The notes under the pieces: generated by a model
Told to the model about the DNA's origin: nothing
Database searches by the model: none
Seen by the model: only the letters and a program-made list of their open reading frames with translations
Shown here: one piece after another, positions 58,570 to 64,000 of the stretch
Layout: each line of letters begins with the position of its first letter
Numbering within the stretch: the first letter of the stretch is position 1
Source of the DNA: Nocardia panacis
GTDB taxonomy: Bacteria; Actinomycetota; Actinomycetes; Mycobacteriales; Mycobacteriaceae
Assembly (NCBI RefSeq): GCF_003598715.1
Contig: NZ_QZFU01000016.1
Location: 496,001-560,000, forward strand
Length of the DNA stretch: 64,000 nucleotides
Direction of reading: 5' to 3'
Translations under genes and position numbers: made by a program

Positions 58570-59262
58570 GTGTCGGTAGTGCAGTCGTCTTTGGCCGTAG
58601 GCAGTTTCGATCCGCTGGTCTCCGCGGGTCCCGTCCTGGTGTGGACGGTGGTGCTGACCTTCGTCTTCCTGGAGTGCGCGGTCATTCTCGGGCTGTTCCT
58701 GCCCGGCGACTCCATGCTCATCACGGCGGGCATCGTCCTGGCCTCCAACGGGGCCCATCAAAGCCAGGTGTGGGCGCTGTCGGTCGGCACCATGCTGGCC
58801 GCCATCGCGGGCAACCAGGTCGGCTATGTCATCGGGCAGCGCACCGGACACCACATCGTGGCACGCAAGAACGGCCGGTATTTCAACACCCGGAATCTGC
58901 GCAAGGTCGCGGAGTTGCTGCATCGGCACGGATTCCTCGCGGTGCTGGTGGCACGCTGGATCCCATGGGTGCGCACGCTGTGCCCGACGGTGGCGGGCGC
59001 GGCCGGGATGGACCATCGCCGCTTCACCATCGCCAGCACCATCGGGGCGATCATCTGGGCGCCGGTGCTGCTGCTCATCGGCTACTACGCGGGCGGCTTC
59101 CTGGAGAAGGTGCGGTGGTTGATGCCGGTGGTGATCGGCACGCTCATCGCCGGATTGGTCATCGGGACCGTCCTCGGCATTCGGCATTACCGCCAGGAGA
59201 TGCGCAAACCGGCCGAGGAGTTCGACCTCGAGACCACCGCCGCCTGCGACGGCGAAAAGTAG
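58570..59262 (+). CDS. DedA/SNARE-associated family membrane protein 2
   Basis: A 230-aa second DedA protein, GTG start, 5 bp after the first. It keeps the core motifs (LECAVILGLFLPGDSMLITAG, GNQVGYVIGQRTG, LHRHGFLAVLVARWIPWVRTLCPTVAGAAGM, GYYAGGFLEKV) but is clearly diverged from its neighbour. Tandem different members suggest a heteromeric complex or different lipid substrates. It ends 28 bp from the convergent GH76 gene. Confidence 0.9.
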   Translation: MSVVQSSLAVGSFDPLVSAGPVLVWTVVLTFVFLECAVILGLFLPGDSMLITAGIVLASNGAHQSQVWALSVGTMLAAIAGNQVGYVIGQRTGHHIVARKNGRYFNTRNLRKVAELLHRHGFLAVLVARWIPWVRTLCPTVAGAAGMDHRRFTIASTIGAIIWAPVLLLIGYYAGGFLEKVRWLMPVVIGTLIAGLVIGTVLGIRHYRQEMRKPAEEFDLETTAACDGEK

Positions 59263-59290
59263 CACACACAGCCCGGCGGGCGTCGGAAAT

Positions 59291-60835
59291 TCACAGCCCG
59301 GCGGCGCTGACCAGATAGGCCGACTCCATCAGCAGCCACCCCGAAAGCTGAACGGACAGATCCCGTTCCGGGACCCGCGAGGCGGACACCGATCCGCCCT
59401 CGGTGAATCGCCCCGCGCCCGCGCTGCCACCGGGCAGGGTGGCCGATTTCTGCCAGTTGTGCCCGAACAGCGGCTCGCCCTCCACCTGGAGCCGGTTGGC
59501 CCACGCGGCCTTGGCCGAGGCGCGCACGATCGCCGCGGCTTTGCGGCGGTCGGCCCGCTGCTCGCGGTCGGCGCCCGGCAACATCAGCGCTACCTGCGCC
59601 AGGTTGCGCACCAGAATCCCGTTGAACAAGCCCCCGTCGCCACCGCCGCCGCCATCGACGACGCCATTGGTGGTGAGCTGCCCCTCGACGACCGTCAGCA
59701 GCCGATGCACCCGTTCGAGGTGGCGCGCCTCTCCGGTATGCATGGCGACCTCCGTCTCCAAGCCGAGCACCACGCCCTGGCAGTAGCTGAAGATCGCGCG
59801 CTCCATCTCGCCCGAGGGCAGGTGGATGCCGTCGAAGATGAGCCCCGTGCGCGGATCGCGCAGCGTGCCGTCGAGCCAATCGGCCATCTCCTGGGCTCTG
59901 GCGTGATGACCGAGCCGAGCCAGCGCGATCCCCGCAGGTCCGTTGGCAGGGGTATTGAAGAAATCCGAGCCGACCCGCCACGGCAGCCCGCCGCCGCGTT
60001 CGGGAGCCCAACCCTCGTAGAGCGGCTTCTCCAAGGCGACCAGCGCGCCGCGCGCCTCGGTGATGCGCTGGGTGCGCACCGCGCGTTCCAGAGCGATCGC
60101 CAGCCAGGCCATATCGTCGTAGTAGCGGTTGGTCCAGCCGGTGAGATTGCGCAGGCGATGCGAACGGGTCAGCGCGCGAAGACGTTTGCGGCGCGCCGGA
60201 GTGGGTTGCCGGTTGGCGGCGTCGACCGCGCAGTCGATCAGATGCGCCTGCCACCAGTAGTGCCAGTGCGCGAAGCCGCGCTCGCGCTTGGTGGCGGGCC
60301 AGCCGACCACACCCAATTCCGTTCCGGGACAGGCCCACAGGGCGCGCAGATGTCGGGAGGCAATGGCCGACTCCGCCATATCGGCGCGTTCGGACCACAC
60401 CTGCGTCGTCGGTTCGGTCCAGCCGCGCGCCCGCGCCGAACTCGACTGATCCGGCAGTGCACCCGGACGGTTGGGCACCGACCTTCGCCGATCGGAGACC
60501 GCCTCCGGCTTGGATGCGCCCCCCGACAAATCGGATGCCGTCCCGAGCCGATCGGACGCTCCTCCTCGCCGATCGGACGCTGCCTCCCGCCGATCGGACG
60601 CTGCCGTAGGCGTATCGGCGCCTGCCTCGTGCCTATCGGGTGCCGATTCCGGCCGATCGGACGCCGCCCCTGACATATCGGATACTGCCTCTCTCCGATC
60701 GGAAGCCACCCCTGGAGTAGCGGTCGCCGCCCCTGATCGATCCGACGCTGCCCCCGGCCGATTGGACGCCGCGGCTGGAATATCGGACGCGGCACCGGCC
60801 CGTTTCTGTCGTTTCGGGCCGCTGCGCGAGGTCAT
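59291..60835 (-). CDS. GH76-family glycoside hydrolase with heptad-repeat N-terminal extension
   Basis: A 514-aa protein. The C-terminal 375 residues resemble endo-alpha-1,6-mannanases: the catalytic aspartate pair is in NRYYDDMAWLAIALER, with WNTP-like FFNTPANGPAGIALAR and WLDGTLRDPRTGLIFDG following. The mycobacterial counterpart (Rv0365c) is about 376 aa as I remember it, so the first 130 residues are extra: a Lys/Arg-rich start then about 14 heptads of the GAASDRP type. No signal peptide is visible, which is odd for a wall-acting enzyme and raises the chance that it acts on cytosolic mannosides. Confidence 0.85.
   Translation of the reverse strand: MTSRSGPKRQKRAGAASDIPAAASNRPGAASDRSGAATATPGVASDRREAVSDMSGAASDRPESAPDRHEAGADTPTAASDRREAASDRRGGASDRLGTASDLSGGASKPEAVSDRRRSVPNRPGALPDQSSSARARGWTEPTTQVWSERADMAESAIASRHLRALWACPGTELGVVGWPATKRERGFAHWHYWWQAHLIDCAVDAANRQPTPARRKRLRALTRSHRLRNLTGWTNRYYDDMAWLAIALERAVRTQRITEARGALVALEKPLYEGWAPERGGGLPWRVGSDFFNTPANGPAGIALARLGHHARAQEMADWLDGTLRDPRTGLIFDGIHLPSGEMERAIFSYCQGVVLGLETEVAMHTGEARHLERVHRLLTVVEGQLTTNGVVDGGGGGDGGLFNGILVRNLAQVALMLPGADREQRADRRKAAAIVRASAKAAWANRLQVEGEPLFGHNWQKSATLPGGSAGAGRFTEGGSVSASRVPERDLSVQLSGWLLMESAYLVSAAGL
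60503..60796 (-). repeat. 21-bp tandem repeat coding for Ala-Ser-Asp-Arg heptads
   Basis: About 14 in-frame units of 7 codons (GAASDRP, EAASDRR, GGASDRL and so on). The DNA keeps a recurring CGATCGGACGC core at 21-bp spacing, so the repeat is visible at base level as well as in protein. Confidence 0.85.
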
Positions 60836-60920
60836 GGGTCAATGGTGCCAGTTTTCCACGATGTTTCGTGCCCGATTTGTTACTCGGCCGAGGCTTTCTC
60901 GTCGGCGGCTGTGCGCCCGC

Positions 60921-61694
60921 TCACCATGCGGCGGACAGATCGGCATGCTGTCGGATCCAGGCGTGCATGGCTATTCCGGCGGCGACACCGGCGTTGATAC
61001 TGCGCGTCGATCCGAATTGCGCGATCGAAACCGTCATGGCCGCAGCATCTTTCGCATGTTCGGTGACCCCTGGTCCCTCCTGGCCGAATAGCAGCAGGCA
61101 GCGGCGCGGCAGCCGAGCGGTCTCCAGCGGTATCGCCCCCGGCACATTGTCCACCGCGACCACGATCAGATCCTCGGCCGCGGCGAACTCCAGTAATTCC
61201 GCGATGCCCGAATGGTGATGTATGTGCTGGTAGCGGTCGGTGACCATGGCCCCGCGCCGATTCCAGCGGCGGCGGCCGACGATGTGCACCGCCGCCGCGG
61301 CGAAGGCATTGGCGGTGCGCACCACGGTGCCGATATTGGCGTCGTGTCCGAAATTCTCGATGGCCACATGGAAGGGGTGCCTGCGCCGGTCGATATCGGC
61401 GACGATCGCGTCCCTGCGCCAATATCGGTAGGCATCGACCACATTGCGCCGATCCCCGCCCGCGAGCAATTCCGGATCGAGGCGGGGATCTGCCGGCGGC
61501 GGGGCCCCGTATTCCGCTTCCCACGGACCGACCCCGTGCGGATGTTCACCCCATTCGGTCGGACCCGCCGCATCGTCTTCCGAGAGCGAGTCGGCGGTTT
61601 CGTCGGGCGGTGCGGAGATCACTCGGTCGATGCTAAGCCCTGTCTCGGGGGCTATCGCGCACCCGGCCCGCCCGAAGCTACCGGATGTGGGCAT
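60921..61694 (-). CDS. SpoU/TrmH-family RNA 2'-O-methyltransferase
   Basis: A 257-aa protein if ATG 61694 is used; a start further in (for example GTG before ISAPPDETADS) is possible because the first 85 residues are not conserved-looking. The SPOUT knot motifs are clear: ENFGHDANIGTVVRTANAF (motif 1), LLLFGQEGPGVTEHA (motif 2) and GSTRSINAGVAAGIAMHAW (motif 3). It should methylate a ribose in tRNA or rRNA using S-adenosylmethionine. It is divergent from the two-component kinase and upstream of the GH76 gene on the same strand. Confidence 0.87.
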   Translation of the reverse strand: MPTSGSFGRAGCAIAPETGLSIDRVISAPPDETADSLSEDDAAGPTEWGEHPHGVGPWEAEYGAPPPADPRLDPELLAGGDRRNVVDAYRYWRRDAIVADIDRRRHPFHVAIENFGHDANIGTVVRTANAFAAAAVHIVGRRRWNRRGAMVTDRYQHIHHHSGIAELLEFAAAEDLIVVAVDNVPGAIPLETARLPRRCLLLFGQEGPGVTEHAKDAAAMTVSIAQFGSTRSINAGVAAGIAMHAWIRQHADLSAAW

Positions 61695-61761
61695 GGTGTG
61701 GCTGGCACCACCATGAATGGGGCGGACACCACAATCGAATCGAACAGGCGCGGCGACCACT

Positions 61762-63126
61762 ATGAACGATATGACCGAGACCCACCTGGCACCCACCGGC
61801 GCCTCGGACACCCCCGCCGTGGAATCCGGCGCTCGGGTCCGCACCATCGCGAACGCTGTTCTGCGCGCACCGTTCACCGCGCGCACCTGGAAGGAAATCA
61901 CCTATCTCATAGCGGCTTTCGTACTCGGCGGCCTGGCCGCGGGCTGGGGCTGGATCGCGGGCAGCGGCGGGCTGCTCGCCGCGTTGACCATCGTCGGGAT
62001 CCCGCTACCCGCCGTGCTGCTGCTCGCGGGCCGATACTGGGCCAAGGTCTATCGCGAACTCAGCCGCCGCCTGCTCGACACACCGGTCGCCGAACCACGA
62101 CCGTTCGCCCCGCGCCCCGGCCTGTTCGGCTTCCTGCGAGACGCGTTCGCCGATATCCCGAGTTGGCGCGCACTGCTGTTCCTGTTTCTCCAGGTGATAG
62201 TCGGCATCGTCGGCGGCTGGTCCCTGTTCGTCGGCGCCTTCGTCGCGGTCATGCTGGCGATCTCGCCGATCATCTGGCAGTTCTTCCCCTCCATCGACAA
62301 TGCGGGGCGCCGCTCGCTCATCCAGTTCAACGCCTTCTACGCCGACAACTGGCTCAGCGTGCTGGTGTTCTGCGTCCTCGGCGTGCTCGGACTGTTCGCG
62401 GTGCCGTGGGTGGCGCGCGCGCTGTGCCTGCTGCATCGACTGCTGACCGTGCTGCTGCTCGGCCCGACCGAAGGCGACCAGCGGGTGACCCGGTTGCGGG
62501 AGAGCAGGCAGGCCGCAGTGGACGACGCGACGGCCACCCTGGCCAGGGTTGAGCGCGATCTGCACGACGGCACGCAGAATCGTCTGGTGACGATCGCGAT
62601 GACACTGGGCCGCGCCGAGGAGCGAGCGGCGACGGGAGCCGACACGGGCGCGCTGATCTCCGACGCCCGCGCCTCGGCCAAGGAGGCGCTCACCGAGCTG
62701 CGCGATCTGGTGCGCGGAATTCATCCCCCCGCACTGGATTTGGGGTTGGGACCGGCATTGGAGACGCTCGCGGCGCGCTCCTCGATCCCGGTCGAGCTGC
62801 GGGTGAACCTGCTTCAGCGGCCCGGCCCCGCCGTGGAGGCCATCGCCTACTTCGCGGTCGCCGAACTGCTCACCAATGTGGTCAAGCACGCGCACGCCGA
62901 ACGGGCGTGGGTCTCGGTGCTGTCCGACAATCGCGGCGCGATCACGGTGACGGTGCGCGACAACGGAATCGGCGGCGTGCTGCCACCGGGACACTCCACC
63001 GGGGGCAGCGGACTCGCGGGCCTGGCGACGCGCGCGAGCGCCGTCGACGGCACACTCACCGTGCACAGCCCGACCGGCGGACCCACCGTGGTGACGCTGG
63101 TGCTGCCCGTGAACGACCCGCGATGA
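61762..63126 (+). CDS. Two-component sensor histidine kinase (NarL/DesK-like)
   Basis: A 454-aa membrane kinase. The N-terminal putative-sensor domain has four hydrophobic segments (ITYLIAAFVLGGLAAGWGW, LLAALTIVGIPLPAVLLLAG, LLFLFLQVIVGIVGGWSLF and VLVFCVLGVLGLFAVPWVA). The phosphorylated histidine is in RVERDLHDGTQNRLV (HisKA_3), followed by an ATPase domain with ELLTNVVKHAHA and VTVRDNGIGG. It overlaps the response-regulator gene by 4 bp. The signal is unknown; relatives respond to membrane or envelope stress. Confidence 0.93.
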   Translation: MNDMTETHLAPTGASDTPAVESGARVRTIANAVLRAPFTARTWKEITYLIAAFVLGGLAAGWGWIAGSGGLLAALTIVGIPLPAVLLLAGRYWAKVYRELSRRLLDTPVAEPRPFAPRPGLFGFLRDAFADIPSWRALLFLFLQVIVGIVGGWSLFVGAFVAVMLAISPIIWQFFPSIDNAGRRSLIQFNAFYADNWLSVLVFCVLGVLGLFAVPWVARALCLLHRLLTVLLLGPTEGDQRVTRLRESRQAAVDDATATLARVERDLHDGTQNRLVTIAMTLGRAEERAATGADTGALISDARASAKEALTELRDLVRGIHPPALDLGLGPALETLAARSSIPVELRVNLLQRPGPAVEAIAYFAVAELLTNVVKHAHAERAWVSVLSDNRGAITVTVRDNGIGGVLPPGHSTGGSGLAGLATRASAVDGTLTVHSPTGGPTVVTLVLPVNDPR

Positions 63127-63773
63127 GCGCGCTGCGGGTGGTCATCGCGGAGGACAGCGCCATCCTGCGCGACGGACTGGCCGCGCTGCTCGCCGACCAC
63201 GGCCACCGGGTGGTGGCCGCGGTCGGGGCGGCGAGCGGTCTCGATGACGTTGTCGCACAGCACAATCCGGATGTCGCAGTGGTGGATGTGCGGATGCCGC
63301 CCACCTTCACCGACGAGGGGTTGCTGGCCGCGATCGAACTGCGGCGCAAATATCCGCGCACCGGTGTGCTGGTCTTCTCGCAGTGGATCGAAACCCGTTA
63401 CGCCACCGAACTTCTCGCCAACGGCGCGGGCGGAGTCGGCTATCTGCTCAAGGATCGGGTCGCCGATGTCCGCGAATTCGTCGACGCGCTGATGCGGGTC
63501 GCCACCGGCGGCACCGCACTGGACCCGGAGGTGGTCAGCCAATTGATGGGAGCGTCCCGCCAGCAGGATTCGCTGGCGCGCCTGACCCCGCGCGAACGCG
63601 AGGTGCTGGAGTTGATGGCGCAGGGACTGTCCAACAGCGCCATCGCGGCGGCGCTCACCGTCACCGAGCGGGCGGTGGAGAAACACATCGGCAATATCTT
63701 CACCAAACTCGATCTGCCGCCGTCGGAATCACAGCATCGGCGGGTACTGGCGGTACTGCGTTTGAAGGGATGA
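63123..63773 (+). CDS. Two-component response regulator, NarL/LuxR family
   Basis: A 216-aa regulator. The receiver domain has the acidic pair (VVIAEDSAILRDG), the phosphorylated Asp in VAVVDVRMPP at about 53, and the switch Lys in YLLKDRV. The C-terminal LuxR helix-turn-helix is LTPREREVLELMAQGLSNSA, IAAALTVTERAVEKHIGNIF. It is translated with the upstream kinase through an ATGA overlap and is its obvious partner. Confidence 0.95.
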   Translation: MSALRVVIAEDSAILRDGLAALLADHGHRVVAAVGAASGLDDVVAQHNPDVAVVDVRMPPTFTDEGLLAAIELRRKYPRTGVLVFSQWIETRYATELLANGAGGVGYLLKDRVADVREFVDALMRVATGGTALDPEVVSQLMGASRQQDSLARLTPREREVLELMAQGLSNSAIAAALTVTERAVEKHIGNIFTKLDLPPSESQHRRVLAVLRLKG

Positions 63774-63818
63774 TCCGGGCCGACGGGCGGGTTTATCCTG
63801 GAGGTCTGGGAGGTCGAT

Positions 63819-64000
63819 GTGGACCACTCGCGCATACTCCGCACCGTGCTCGCCGTCAGCGCCGGGTACCTGATCATCCTCGCGTGCTGGCTGGGTTGGC
63901 TGGTGCGCTACACCCCGCCCGATACCGTTCCGTATCAGATTTTCGCACTGGTCGGCCTGTTCGGCTCCGCGCTCGGGCTGGGCATGCTGCTGGCCGCGCG
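63819..64000 (+). CDS. Membrane protein, 5' part only
   Basis: A GTG start at 63819 with GGGAGG five bases upstream opens a frame to the window edge (60 codons). Two hydrophobic segments are visible (VLAVSAGYLIILACWLGWLV and FALVGLFGSALGLGMLLAA) with a short PPDTVPY loop between. The ATG at 63817 is in another frame that stops quickly. It lies 45 bp after the response regulator and may belong to the same transcript. Confidence 0.65.
   Translation, partial: MDHSRILRTVLAVSAGYLIILACWLGWLVRYTPPDTVPYQIFALVGLFGSALGLGMLLAA

Overview
The window is about 64 kb of high-GC actinobacterial chromosome, most likely from a Nocardia or a close relative in the Mycobacteriales. Evidence: a pknG-glnH-glnX operon, an F420-dependent glucose-6-phosphate dehydrogenase, a Ddn-type F420H2 reductase, an EmbR-like regulator, a DUF4185 secreted protein and an actinobacterial SAM-IV riboswitch. 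From memory of M. tuberculosis gene order, several blocks match: purA/Rv0358/Rv0359/Rv0360c/Rv0361/fba/dedA/GH76 (Rv0357c-Rv0365c), rhodanese-metZ (Rv0390-Rv0391), and fgd1/pta/ackA/pknG/glnH/glnX/mutT3/thiE/thiO/thiS/thiG (Rv0407-Rv0417). I see no phage, plasmid, tRNA, rRNA or CRISPR array.

Layout. 1-2.4 kb: a secreted GH1 glycosidase (cut by the window edge) and an unknown protein. 2.4-11.7 kb: a tightly overlapping minus-strand catabolic operon. Read 5' to 3' it encodes an AtuA-family protein, an acyl-CoA dehydrogenase, a carboxylase beta subunit, a biotin-containing alpha subunit, a second acyl-CoA dehydrogenase, an enoyl-CoA hydratase and a TetR regulator. A 16-bp perfect palindrome lies upstream. 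11.7-15 kb: a small membrane protein, a class III nucleotide cyclase and an ABC exporter. 15-18.5 kb: thiamine genes thiOSG and divergent thiE, and a Nudix hydrolase. 18.7-28.7 kb: glnX-glnH-pknG (amino-acid sensing to TCA control), pta-ackA, and an F420 pair. 28.9-32.7 kb: a HAD phosphatase, a YefM-YoeB toxin-antitoxin pair with its operator, and rhodanese-metZ under a SAM-IV riboswitch. 33-41.6 kb: ferredoxin-NADP reductase behind a possible iron box, an amidohydrolase, a CaiB-type racemase/CoA-transferase, a MocR regulator, an Ogt-type DNA repair protein and a large LuxR regulator. 41.7-47.8 kb: purA, an Rv0358-like protein, a site-2 protease, a glycosyltransferase, a FUSC-type membrane protein and a DUF3151 protein. 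48-52.5 kb: a 1484-residue repeat-filled membrane protein. 52.5-64 kb: a double-hotdog dehydratase, a DUF4185 (GH183-like) secreted protein, a small Excalibur protein, an EmbR-like regulator, fba, two DedA proteins, a GH76 protein with a heptad-repeat tail, an RNA methyltransferase and a two-component system.

The most unusual observation is a short interspersed element of about 65 bp with terminal inverted repeats. It is present twice with a 30/33 identical core. One copy lies between genes (28849-28914). The other sits in frame inside the biotin carboxylase gene (6287-6351), where it appears to add about 25 residues to a surface loop. Next in interest are the hugely expanded repeat protein at 48-52.5 kb, the SAM-IV riboswitch with a TTG-started first gene, and the pairing of an EmbR-type regulator with a candidate arabinan-cleaving enzyme.
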